A stretch of 64,000 bases of DNA, from the NCBI GenBank assembly GCA_036924285.1, contig JAYKYS010000009.1:3658001-3722000 (forward strand). Reading direction: 5' to 3'. Below the pieces are notes generated by a model. That model ran no database searches, was not told the origin of the DNA, and saw only the letters and a list, made by a program, of their open reading frames with translations. Both the position numbers and the translations under genes were made by a program. Shown in pieces: positions 11,157-21,186 of this stretch. How positions within the stretch are numbered: position 1 is the stretch's first letter; every line of letters begins with the position of its first letter. Origin of the DNA: Asterella californica. Its lineage: Eukaryota > Streptophyta > Marchantiopsida > Marchantiales > Aytoniaceae.

Positions 11157-11725
11157 GATGGAGTATCTGCGTACTGGTGTGGTAGTAGGCACAGTAAGTG
11201 CTAAGGAGCGAGATCGTGTCCTTCAACGAGCGAAGAGATTTCGACGAGAAGGACGACATGTACTTCGAATGTGGGGTGATGGGAGGGTACGGATAGTGTC
11301 ACATCCATCCCAGAGGATACAGTTAGTACGACATGCCCATGAGGAGTTGGGACATTTTGGAGTGAAGCGTACACATAGCTTACTCCAAGGACAGTATTGG
11401 TGGCGTGGTATGCACATCGATGTGCAACAGTTTGTCGCGCGATGTGTGGTTTGTGATCGAGTACGAGCATCATTTAATGCTCCTACTCCACAGTTACACC
11501 CCTTACCGATTATGGGGTTGGGTTACCGTTGGAGTTTGGATTTTGCGGGACCTTTACCGTTGACCGTACGTCACCACCGGTATGTGTTGGTGATGGTGGA
11601 GCACTTCTCTAAGTGGATTGAGTTGGTGGCATTACCAGACAAGGCGAGTGAAGGGACAGCGTACGCGTTCTTAGATCGAGTGCTGAGTCGTTTTGGAGCA
11701 CCAGCTGAAGTGCTGACAGACCAAG
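11157..11725 (+). pseudogene. int: RLG-M integrase, N-terminal half
   Basis: Integrase joins element DNA to the host genome. The frame continues directly from RNase H when the solo LTR is discounted. The HHCC zinc domain is visible at about 11335-11455 (HAHEELGHFG through CVVC). The catalytic core begins with WSLDFAGPL (first Asp) at about 11530. The second Asp, in LTDQGT, lies just before 11729. The catalytic Glu is on the other side of RLG-2, in the piece beginning 20486. The core is therefore split by an insertion between the second and third catalytic residues. Confidence 0.92.
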
Positions 11726-11729
11726 GTAC

Positions 11730-12647
11730 TGTAACGACCTATGTTACACATAGGAAGTTTGTCTATTAGTAAGGTGTTTAGTTATAACTAAGTGTTGAGA
11801 ATGTTTATTGGCTGCCAAAGTACTTTAAGGAGGTATCAAGTTAGTCATGACTAGCTAAAAGTTAGTTATGGTTAAACTTAGCTGTACTTTTGGCAGAATT
11901 CAGATATTTGCTAAAGAGTGAGCACTACTATCTTGTCATCTTGTCTAAAAGGTAGAAAGGGGGTGGAAAGTATCCCTTATCTCCTTTTTGACTTGATTTT
12001 AGTGGTTGGATTAAAGTTGTGGACTTTGTGGGCATTAAAAACAAGAAGAGATTCCACATGTTTCCTTTTTAGTGGGTCCTAGTGTAGAGGGGGGTGGAAA
12101 TTCGAGATTCCTTGAGAATATTCCAGAATCCTTCTAGAAGTTGTTGACTTTGAAGGAATAAGCCCATGTGAAAAGGTAAAAAGCCCATGTGATCAATGCT
12201 TTTACCTTAAGTAATATCTTAGTAAAACCCGGTAAAAGTAGTTATGGCTGAGTTACCGGAGGGTACCAAAGTAAAAACCTAGAATGTATAAATAGAGGAG
12301 TAGAGAAGAGCTCCTCATCCTTGTTTTCACATTGTCGTAATAACAACTTGAGTAATATAGAGAGTGTGGGATATTTTTAGCATGTGAGAACTTGAGAGAC
12401 GTCGTTAGAATGGAGGATTTTAGTTGATGTGTTTAAGGAGATTTTTAGTTGATAAGTTTGTGGGTGTATGAATGAGTGAACTCAGCATTTTCCCTTCAAG
12501 TTCATGGTGTGCTTCCATCAAAGCCATCAGAGGTGACCCCTGAGTGAGAGACATGCCCGACATGTTGCAGATTCGTGGATGACAATCGTGGAGGTTGAGA
12601 GATCGGGGGGGGGGGTAGTTGATCGATAGGACCACGGAGGGTTTACA
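11730..12647 (+). repeat. RLG-2 5' LTR
   Basis: Begins TGTAACGACC and ends GGGTTTACA, a TG...CA LTR. It is nearly identical to 19567-20481. A TATAAATA box lies at 12287-12294, so U3 is about 560 bp and transcription probably starts near 12320. A run of 11 G residues is at 12605-12615. Confidence 0.95.
12287..12294 (+). promoter_or_regulatory. TATA box in RLG-2 5' LTR
   Basis: TATAAATA, followed by a purine-rich GAGGAGTAGAGAAGAG tract. The same box is at 20124-20131 in the 3' LTR. The position inside the LTR fits a Pol II promoter for the element transcript. Confidence 0.75.
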
Positions 12648-12651
12648 TTTT

Positions 12652-12670
12652 TGGTTCCGTTGCCAGGACC
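12652..12670 (+). other. Candidate primer-binding site of RLG-2
   Basis: Four bases after the 5' LTR the sequence reads TGGTTCCGTTGCCAGGACC. It resembles the tRNA-Asp-type site of Athila/Tat elements (TGGCGCCGTTGCC...), with a few mismatches. The TGG start, complementary to a tRNA CCA end, is in the expected place. Confidence 0.6.
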
Positions 12671-12950
12671 TCACTTGAAAGGATCTTTGAACGATGTTTA
12701 GAGTTCAGTTCTATATTCGACAAAAAGAGATTATGAGAGAGCACATGGAGAGAACGTTGGGAGGAGAGAGAGCTAACGCGATGTTAGCAACGTTAGAACC
12801 TTTCGTGTATCCCGTAGTGATATATGACGCGTTCGAAGTCATTCTTTACATCTTGTTCACTTAGAAAGGGCTTGAGGAGAGCTGAAAGAAGGTGCAACAA
12901 GAGTTGTAGAGAAAGGAGGAGAGAAAAGTTATTAGAGGAGAGAAATTTGT

Positions 12951-13480
12951 GAGTTTAGAAATTCTGCTCTCTGGAATATTTGTACAGTCGCTGTCAACTT
13001 TTCTGTGAATTTTATTTTCCTGTGAAACTTTCCATTGTTTTAGATTGGTTGATTACCTATCTAAGACGAAAGAAATCATAGGAAAAGGTGGTCTAGAGAG
13101 GGAGCAATGATTTTTCAAAGTTGAGGGGGTCTATTCGTGAGAGTTGAGGAATTCTGTTTTCTGAAAAAAATTTACAGTCAGTGTCAGATTTTCTGTGAAT
13201 TTTATTTTCCTGAGAAACTTTCCAGTGTTTTAGATTGGCTGATAAGCTATCCAAGACAAAAGAAATCATGAGAAGATGAGGTCTGAAGAGGGAGAAATAA
13301 TTTTTCAAAGTGGAGGGGGTTGACAACCATGAGGAAAGTGAAAATATACAAATTTCAGTTCTCTGAAAATTTGTACAGTCATCACCATCTCTTCTGATTA
13401 GGGAAGTTTCTGTTGAAACTTCATGATTTAGTAGCTTGGAGGTTGAGCTACTGGAGACCACAAAAATCTTGGAGAGATCT
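12951..13480 (+). repeat. Leader tandem repeats, about 190-200 bp x 2.6
   Basis: Units begin near 12951, 13141 and 13345. Shared blocks include TTTACAGTC or TGTACAGTC, TCTGTGAATTTTATTTTCCTG, GAAACTTTCCA and TTTTAGATTGG, each followed by a GGTCT(A/G)(G/A)AGAGGGAG block. The third unit is partial and more diverged. They lie between the primer-binding site and the first ORF. They may form repeated RNA structure, but no function can be shown. Confidence 0.75.
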
Positions 13481-13535
13481 CTTACCAACTAAGAGATATA
13501 CGTTTTGGCATACAAGGAGGTCTTGAAGATACTTC

Positions 13536-13853
13536 ATGGGGAATCCAGTTCGAGTGCCGAAGTTGAAGAAGAGACGTTTGGGAGTTATAACGGAGACGAA
13601 AAAGCCAAAGTTAAGTATAGAGGCGTTGCGATCAAGCTTCTATTGCAATTGGGGTGATATTTTTGCTTTATATCAAGAAGCTTCTGCGAGCATCGGCGCA
13701 GATGTGAAGAAGGTTGAGTTCAAAGTATTATTCACTGTAGAGGCCACGAATGCTCCTGGCGAAGTAGAGTGTGATCCTTACAAAAGTGACTTTAAGATGT
13801 CTGCTAGGATTAGTACAGACGATGGTCATGAGGATATTATCATGGACTCTTAA
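13536..13853 (+). CDS. RLG-2 extra ORF 1, 105 aa, unknown
   Basis: An ATG-started frame of 105 codons in sense orientation, upstream of gag. The N-terminus is basic (KLKKRR, then KKPK); the C-terminus is acidic (DDGHED). No known domain is recognised. Its intact state in an element with a broken gag-pol is notable, but a short frame can stay open by chance. It could be an accessory protein, as some Tat-lineage elements carry extra ORFs, or a piece of an older gag. Confidence 0.45.
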   Translation: MGNPVRVPKLKKRRLGVITETKKPKLSIEALRSSFYCNWGDIFALYQEASASIGADVKKVEFKVLFTVEATNAPGEVECDPYKSDFKMSARISTDDGHEDIIMDS

Positions 13854-13969
13854 TTTTAGATTGGATTTTATTTCGTGTATAGCATGTAGAATACACGATT
13901 TTCAATATAAAAGAGTTAAGAAAGTGATGTAGAGTTATTTTCCTCAACGATATTTTGTCCACTTAATGG

Positions 13970-14461
13970 TTGAGAAGGCGCAACATGAGTGGAAGTTCAA
14001 AAGATTGGAAAGTTAGACTTAGAAACCTTCCTCAAGGTTTAGATGTCATAGTAAGCGTCAGAGAGAGTTCGAAAGAGGTTATCGTTGAGTTTGAGAACCC
14101 TAGTACAAAACCTCAAGTAGAATCTCCGAGGAGAAGAGTAGAAACCGACTTGTGGTGTTATTTCTGTAGAGGATTGGGACATAAAGTAGTGAATTGTCCA
14201 ACTAGAATCAGAACCGTGAGAGCTAAAGGGAAGCGGGAGTTTACTGATTTAAGTCTTCGAGTGGGTCCATCGTCACCAACGCCATTTCATCTTCTAGGAG
14301 AAGATCCTTGTCCAAGTTGTGGAGTGGGTGATCTATCAAGAGGACACAAGTGCGTCGATGTGGCCGCCCTACTTACGTCAGTAGTCGAGAAGTTGGACGA
14401 GACTCAAAGAGCTGAGACAGAGAAGTTGTCGACTTCAAAAGAGGACTCGGCTGAGTTGTGA
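13970..14461 (+). CDS. RLG-2 extra ORF 2, zinc-knuckle protein
   Basis: 163 codons in sense orientation between extra ORF 1 and gag. The frame opens at 13970 with a non-ATG codon; the first ATG is at 13985. A canonical CX2CX4HX4C knuckle (CYFCRGLGHKVVNC) lies near residue 63, followed by a second Cys/His cluster (CPSCGVGDLSRGHKC). The knuckle suggests RNA binding. It is separate from the gag knuckle at about 15570. It may be a duplicated nucleocapsid-type module acting as an accessory protein; this is inference. Confidence 0.55.
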   Translation: MRRRNMSGSSKDWKVRLRNLPQGLDVIVSVRESSKEVIVEFENPSTKPQVESPRRRVETDLWCYFCRGLGHKVVNCPTRIRTVRAKGKREFTDLSLRVGPSSPTPFHLLGEDPCPSCGVGDLSRGHKCVDVAALLTSVVEKLDETQRAETEKLSTSKEDSAEL

Positions 14462-14673
14462 TGGAGATCGTCATTCGGATGGTGGAGAAGGCGGTGATGC
14501 GACTCAGGCTCATGATTACCTTGGGAGAAGAGATGGCACAAGAGGTGTTGTTACAACCATTTCCTTTTATTTTACCTATGGTAGATTATTCGCGAATGGA
14601 ATTGGTGATGTTCGTGCTCTTTTAGCGAGTAGTTATTGCACGAAAATTGGAAGTGTAGAAGAGTAGTTACAAG

Positions 14674-16439
14674 ATGGGGAAGTTACCAGTGTTTCATGAG
14701 AAGGACAATGAAGATGTAGAACCATTTGTACGAGATTTCAAAAGGGGTTGCATCGGAAACAACGTGAGAAGGAAGGAAGAATGAGTGTTGTTACTGCCAG
14801 AGTTTTTAGAAGATTTTGCTCTTACGTGGTATGAAACCGAGTGAAGAGCAAGACACCAGGTGCAGTTGAGGACACATGGGAGACGTTGAGTAATGCACTC
14901 ATCGAAGAATTTCTTCCAGAAGAGAGTTATGAGAAGCTCATGGTGGAGCTTACTCATTTGAAGCAACGGGACGACGAGAAAGTTCGGCAATATGCCGAAA
15001 GGGTGGATAAGTTGGAGCAACGGTTTCGGACGGTCCTACGGAAGAGTGGAGACAATGTGGAGTTAACGATGGCGGGGATTGGAGCAGTGTTGACCAAGAA
15101 CTTGGTGGGAGGGTTGAGGCCTTCAATTCGAACCCAAGTGAGGTACGAGAAGCCAGCAACCAAAGCGGAGGCCATCAAGATAGCGACAAATATGGAAGAG
15201 AGTTTGGATGAAGGAGATATCATCCAACCTCATCATGCTGCTCTGGTGTCAACTCCGACTCCTGGTGTAGTCACAACGATCGCACCTGCACCATCACAAT
15301 TGGTGGTTGCTTCAACGTCAGCTCCTACTCCAACGGTGGTGCCAAGACCGTTTGTCCCAACAACGATGTCTACTGCCACCTCTGATTTTCATGCCGAGCT
15401 AAAGAGCATCACCGATACTCTTGCGGATCTCAAGATAAACGTGGTGCAGTTACGAGAATGGAGGAACAAAGGTGGAGGAGGGGGTCAAAGAGGTTACGAC
15501 AACAATCCCAACCGAGGAAATCAAGGTAACTTTGGAGGCAACCAAGGTAACTTTGGAGGAATCACTTGTTGGACGTGTGGAGGTTCTCATTTCCAGCGAA
15601 ATTGTCCTAACAACGGAGCAAGAGGTGCCGAAGCTGTCAGAATGAATGTGGGTGGAGGAAATCCATCACAAGGACGAGACAAGGGGGTGGCTACTATCGA
15701 TGTCGTGCGAGATCCCATCTACGAGAAAGGAGAGAGTTCAAACTCTTCTCATGCACCGGTGGAGCTTTTAGCTCAAAAAAGGAAAAGAACTCAATTTTCT
15801 GATGAACCGGTTTTCATGGAGGAGTCAGCAAGTAGAAGTACTCGTTCGAGTAATGTTTCGAGTACACCAAGGGAGCCAAGAAGGAAGCTGGGGATGGCGG
15901 ATTTCACCATTTCATCTTCCCAAGCGGGATATGATGTGGTTGAAGATGTGGGTGCTCAGAAAGCCAACATCACTGTTGGACAACTGATCGCACTTAATCC
16001 CAGCTTACGAAGGGAACTCAGAGGAGGATTGAGTTCTAAGAGAAGCAAGAAGAAGAAACCCAAGAGCAAGACATCAAAGTCTGTGGGAGTTGGTGTGGTG
16101 GATGTGCATGCTTCAGAGGTATGCACTAGGGCTTCAAAGATTGAAGTCCGGTTGAATGGTCTCTACGTCTCTGACGTATTGGTGGACGGAGGGTCGGCTG
16201 TAAACGCCATATCGGAGAGGTTGATGAAGAAGTTGGGGATGGAACCAACTCGCCCGGCTAGCATTGTCGTGGGGATGGCTAACAAGCAACGGGTAAGACC
16301 TCTTGGCGTGTTAGAGAAGGTGGTCGTGTCTGTGATGGGAGTTCAAACATTGATGTCCTTTCAAGTGTTAAAGGACTCTAGTTATGATTTGCTCCTAGGT
16401 AGGCCTTGGTTGAGAGCTGTGCGCACCACGGATAGGTGA
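14674..16439 (+). pseudogene. gag: RLG-2 gag-protease
   Basis: An ATG at 14674 opens a gag N-terminus that meets TGA at 14782-14784 and loses frame at about 14841. From there the frame is open to 16439. It contains the gag helical core (EEFLPEESYEKL through EQRF), a Thr/Pro-rich linker, a zinc knuckle (CWTCGGSHFQRNC, about 15569) and a retropepsin with DGGSAVN at about 16190 and YDLLLGRPWL near the end. TGA at 16437-16439 sits where a Trp codon would fit and the frame continues beyond it. The first TGA also fits a mutated TGG. Confidence 0.85.
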
Positions 16440-18150
16440 CACAAGGGATACTTACGGATTGGACCTAGAGATCATAGAGTGATAGTTCCTCTCTCGGGTG
16501 TTGGAGTTGTGACTTCTGACTCTGATAGACCCACTAGTGACTACTGGGAATCTGATACGGAGGATGATCAGAGTGTCTCGGAAGTAGATACCGGAGATTC
16601 TTACGATCAAGAATCCTCCTCTGAGGATGAAGGATTTGATCGAGATGAATCATTACATCAGCTTAGTGCTATTGACTTGTTGTCTCGACCAGCAGTGGAG
16701 AAAGATCCTGACAAAGAAGAGTTGAGTGAGGCAGAGATTGTGAGAAGACTCTCTACCCTGAAGTTTGGTATCAATGTCACTCAAGAAGAGAAAAGTAGAT
16801 TCCTAGATATATTTCGAAAATATATCCATGTGTTTGCTTTCAGCTACAAGGATTTGAAGGAGGTGACTCTCGAGACTCATCGAATCGAATTGGAAGAGCA
16901 CGCAAGTTCGATAGAAGCAGAGAAGAGTCAATCCCACAACGGCAATGATGGTCAAGGAGGAGATAGACAAGTTGAAGGAGGCGAGTTTCATCTATGAGGT
17001 GGAGAACTCAGAATGAGTTTCACCCATTGTGATTGTCAAGAAGAAGAATGGTAAGCTGCGAGTGTGCATAGACTATAAGAAGCTGAATGCAGTTACCAAG
17101 AAGGATTATTATCCTCTACCATTTATAGATGAGATTTTGGAGGAAGTTGCTGGTCATGAGTGGTACAGCTTTGGTGATGGTTATAGTGGGTATAACCAGA
17201 TCAAGATAGCACAAGAGTACCAACAGTTGACTACTTTCACTACTCATTGGGGAACATTTGCATTTCGGGTGATGCCATTCGGATTGTGTAATGCTCCGGC
17301 CACGTTTCAAAGGTTCATGAACAAGGTGTTTGAACCATTCATAGGGAAGTTTGTTCGGGATTTCATTGACGATTTCTGTGTGTACGGACGAAAGGAGGAC
17401 CACTTTGATCATGTGATCAAAGTTTTGCAGCGGTTGGAGCAAGCCAACGCTTCTCTAAATCCAGAGAAGTGCATCTTTGGCTGCGAAGAAGGTCTGCTGT
17501 TAGGGCATATCATTTCCAAGAATGGGATTGCGGTAGATCCTGAGAAGGTGAAGAAGATTGTGGATCTTCCATTTCCGATCAATTTGACAAAGTTGAGGCA
17601 GTTTCTTGGCATGGTTGGATATTATCGTAGGTTTGTCTTTTCCTTCTCAAACAAAGCAATAGCTTTGACTATGTACATGAAGAAGGGAGTTGATTTTGAC
17701 TTGATAGTGCATGATCAGAAGGCAAAGGAAGCATTTGAGGAGCTGAAAAAGGCATTAGTGACAGCTCCTATACTTGCTAAACCTGAGTGGAGTAAAGCAT
17801 TTATTCTGTATACGGATGCCTCCAATGTAGCAATCGGTTGTACATTAAGTCAGCTAGATGGAGATGGGCATGATCATCCTATAGCTTATGCTAGTAGGCA
17901 GATGGTTCCAGCGGAGAAGAATTACTCCGTGACTGAACGAGAAGGATTAGCGGTGATCTTTGGATTGAAGAAATTTCGACACTACTTGCTAGGAGGGAAA
18001 TTTTCCATAGTCACAGATCACAAGGCTTTAAAGTATATCTTTAATAAGCCTAATGCCGAAGGTCGTATTGCTCGTTGGAAGATCCTTCTAACAGAATACG
18101 ATTATGTGATCGAAGATAGACCAGGGAAGAAGCATGCGAATGCTGATCTT
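16440..18150 (+). pseudogene. pol: RLG-2 reverse transcriptase and RNase H
   Basis: The frame continues from the protease through an acidic linker (16480-16700) to about 16899, then shifts. TAG at 16912-16914 and TGA at 17014-17016 interrupt the RT N-terminus; CAG and TGG are the likely originals. From 17029 RT is clean, with VCIDYKKLN, DGYSGYNQI, MPFGLCNAPATFQRF and the catalytic FIDDF. RNase H has LYTDASNVAIG, TEREGLAVIF and VTDHKALKY. A one-base loss at about 18145 shifts the frame just where the conserved AD(A)LSR end of RNase H should be. Confidence 0.93.
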
Positions 18151-19553
18151 TGTCAAGGGCTTATGATGATGAGGGAGAAGAACCGTTTGATGATTCATTT
18201 CCAGACGAGCATCTGATGGCCATCACAAGCATCGAAGAGATACCGAACGAGTACAAAGAAATCTGGAGTTTCCTTGTAGATGGTTCTTTTCTAGAAGGTA
18301 TGCATACCCAAGAACGTAACGCGTTGATCAAGAGATGCAAACCTTACACCATGGTGGAGGGAATTCTGTTTCATCAAGGAGCAGATGGGTTACTAAGGAG
18401 AGCAGTTGGTCAGAAGGAGGCATTCAAGCTAATGCACGAGTTTCACGACGGAACTGTTTGCGAAGGTCACTTTGCTGGTAAGATAACAGCCTTCAAGATT
18501 TTGGATGCGGGTTATCACTGGAGAGGGATTTTCAAAGAGTGTTTAGACTATTGCAAAACTTGTGACGTATGTCAAGCATTTGCTCTAAAGTCTACTAGAA
18601 CACCTCCGTTAAGATCAATTCCAGTATTAGGGCCGTTTGAGAAATGGGGTATTGACTTTGTAGGTCCTCTTAATAAGACACCTCGAGGCAATAGATACAT
18701 TGTAGTCGCCACTGACTATTGTACCAAGTGGGTGGAGGCTAGACCTTTGAGAGAGACCAATGAAACAGAAGTCGGTAGATTCCTATGAGAGAGGATCATC
18801 ACGAGATTTGGATGTCCGTTAGAGTTGGTCTCAGATAGAGGAGGAGAGTTTGTAGGGAGCATGACTACTGCTATGCTACAACACTTTTCTATCAAGCCAC
18901 GAGTAACAACCTCATACAAACCAAATGCTAATGGTCTTGCGGAGAAGACCAATCTTACACTTTGTATGATGCTCGCCAAAGATGCTGGTGTTGAGACTGC
19001 GAAACATACTTGGGATAAGAGGCTACATGCCATCTTATGGGAGTATCGAACGACAACAAAGACTTCTACTGGGTACTCCCCATTTCGACTGATTTATGGA
19101 GTGGAGTCCAAGTTGCCAATCCAATTCGAATTGGATACTTTTCAAACTATTCAACGAAAGTTGAAGAGGTCGAGAGGAGAAGACGTGGTCAGATCAAGAA
19201 GGGAGCAACTCATGGAGTTGGAAGAGACCCGAGCGGTAGCAATGATCCGGATGGAACGAGCTCAAGCGTATCAAAAGAAAAGTTACGACAAACGGTTGGG
19301 CAAGAGGGAAGTAAAACCTTTTCAAGTCGGAGATTGGGTTATGTTGTATGATGCTATCAGATTCAAGAGGGCTAGGAAGAAGTTTCTTCCGAGATATTTT
19401 GGTCCTTTTGTTGTAGATAAGGTGTGGAGCAACTTCACATATGACCTTCAGGAGTTGGGAGGAAGGAGATTCGATCGGGTCAACCATGACAAGTTGAAGT
19501 TGTTTCATCGACGAAAGTTCTCTCTTCACTCCGAGGACGGAGCGAAAATTTAG
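18150..19553 (+). pseudogene. int: RLG-2 integrase
   Basis: After the frameshift the frame is open apart from TGA at 18786-18788. The HHCC domain is at about 18435-18580 (HEFHDGTVCEGH through CKTCDVC). The core carries GIDFVGPL (first Asp), VSDRGGEF (second Asp) and NGLAEKTN (Glu). A GPY/F-type module follows (PRYFGPFVV) with a short basic tail. No chromodomain follows. The TGA fits a changed TGG. The stop is 45-60 bp before the second Asp, so translation would end inside the core. Confidence 0.92.
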
Positions 19554-19566
19554 TCCGGGGGTAAAA
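19554..19566 (+). other. RLG-2 polypurine tract
   Basis: GTCCGGGGGTAAAA lies directly against the TG of the 3' LTR at 19567. This is the normal place for the plus-strand primer. Confidence 0.75.
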
Positions 19567-20481
19567 TGTAACGACCTATGTTACACATAGGAAGTTTGTC
19601 TATTAGTAAGGTGTTTAGTTATAACTAAGTGTTGAGAATGTTTATTGGCTGCCAAAGTACTTTAAGGAGGTATCAAGTTAGTCATGACTAGCTAAAAGTT
19701 AGTTATGGTTAAACTTAGCTGTACTTTTGGCAGAATTCAGATATTTGCTAAAGAGTGAGCACTACTATCTTGTCATCTTGTCTAAAAAGTAGAAAGGGGG
19801 TGGAAAGTATCCCTTATCTCCTTTTTGACTTGATTTTAGTGGTTGGATTAAAGTTGTGGACTTTGTGGGCATTAAAAACAAGAAGAGATTCCACATGTTT
19901 CCTTTTTAGTGGGTCCTAGTGTAGAGGGGGGTGGAAATTCGAGATTCCTTGAGAATATTCCAGAATCCTTCTAGAAGTTGTTGACTTTGAAGGAATAAGC
20001 CCATGTGAAAAGGTAAAAAGCCCATGTGATCAATGCTTTTACCTTAAGTAATATCTTAGTAAAACCCGGTAAAAGTAGTTATGGCTGAGTTACCGGAGGG
20101 TACCAAAGTAAAAACCTAGAATGTATAAATAGAGGAGTAGAGAAGAGCTCCTCATCCTTGTTTTCACATTGTCGTAATAACAACTTGAGTAATATAGAGA
20201 GTGTGGGATATTTTTAGCATGTGAGAACTTGAGAGACGTCGTTAGAATGGAGGATTTTAGTTGATGTGTTTAAGGAGATTTTTAGTTGATAAGTTTGTGG
20301 GTGTATGAATGAGTGAACTCAGCATTTTCCCTTCAAGTTCATGGTGTGCTTCCATCAAAGCCATCAGAGGTGACCCCTGAGTGAGAGACATGTCCGACAT
20401 GTTGCAGATTCGTGGATGACAATCGTGGAGGTTGAGAGATCGGGGGGGGTAGTTGATCGATAGGACCACAGAGGGTTTACA
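19567..20481 (+). repeat. RLG-2 3' LTR
   Basis: 915 bp, matching 11730-12647 except for three transitions and a shorter G-tract (8 instead of 11). It ends TTTACA, directly followed by the GTAC target duplication and the resumed integrase of RLG-M. Confidence 0.95.
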
Positions 20482-20485
20482 GTAC

Positions 20486-21186
20486 AGAGTTCCTTGGTGA
20501 GTTTCAGGCCTTGTGTGATCAGGCGCTGATTGATCATCGGACTACATCTCGAGATCATCCTGAGGCGGATGGTTTGGCGGAGAGGGTAGTTCAGACGGTG
20601 AAGAGATGATTGCGCAAGTATGGCTTGCAGAAGGGCCACTTGGGAGATTGGGATGTGCAGTTACCATGGTTGGCTATGGGTTACCGTTTCAGCCGACAAG
20701 CGTCTTTGGCTTCCTTCTCACCGTATTTTCTATTGTATGGCCGAGATCCAGATCTACCTTCGGCCATTCGTCGTGATTCTGCTGAGGTGCTGGACCTTAA
20801 TGACCCGGATATGTGGGTGAGAGCATGTTCTCAACGAGCAGAGACATTTCGGAGAGTTATGCCTATGGCTTTTGAGAACCTAGCGATTGCTCAGCATAGA
20901 GACACGTTGCGATATGCGATTATCCGAGGAGGAGGTTATCGGCCGTCAATTCGCAGGTTTCATCCTGGCGATTATATCTATCTACAGCAGACTACATCGA
21001 CGACGTTGGATGTGATCGCAGGGCGCACTATTTTACGAGTGCGTGAGGTGTTACCTTCTGGAGTACTCATGTTAGAGGGCCGTGATGGTGTTGTTTGGAA
21101 GGACCATGTGCGTAATTGCGCGCCATGTCATCTTCCCAACATTGATGGTACCGTTGACCCAAGCTTAGCAGTTGTACGCGCGGGCT
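20486..21186 (+). pseudogene. int: RLG-M integrase, C-terminal half
   Basis: This continues the RLG-M core directly after DQGT on the left of RLG-2. The piece with the catalytic Glu (EADGLAERVVQ) is at about 20565-20597. TGA at 20607-20609 interrupts it and fits CGA to TGA. Then follow the end of the core (PWLAMGYRFS, PYFLLYGRDP), a basic FHPGDYIYLQQ (GPY/F-like) module and a linker to the PHD finger. The frame on both sides agrees with one reading frame when 8,756 bp are discounted. Confidence 0.9.

Larger units (their letters stand above)
11730..20481 (+). mobile_element. RLG-2: complete, recent Ty3/gypsy element nested in RLG-M
   Basis: Two LTRs of 918 and 915 bp bound the element. The target duplication GTAC lies at 11726-11729 and 20482-20485. 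The LTRs differ at three positions (11951/19788, 12556/20393, 12636/20470, all transitions) and in a G-tract of 11 versus 8, so the insertion is recent. Internal order is leader with repeats, two extra ORFs, gag-protease, RT-RNase H, integrase, polypurine tract. There is no chromodomain. The RT box FIDDFCVYG and a DGGS protease resemble the non-chromovirus Athila/Tat side of plant gypsy elements. Coding is broken in several places. Confidence 0.93.

Noticed and set aside
13093..13488. 131-codon minus-strand ORF in RLG-2
   Set aside because: It is antisense to the leader tandem repeats and lacks a domain; it is a by-product of the repeat composition.
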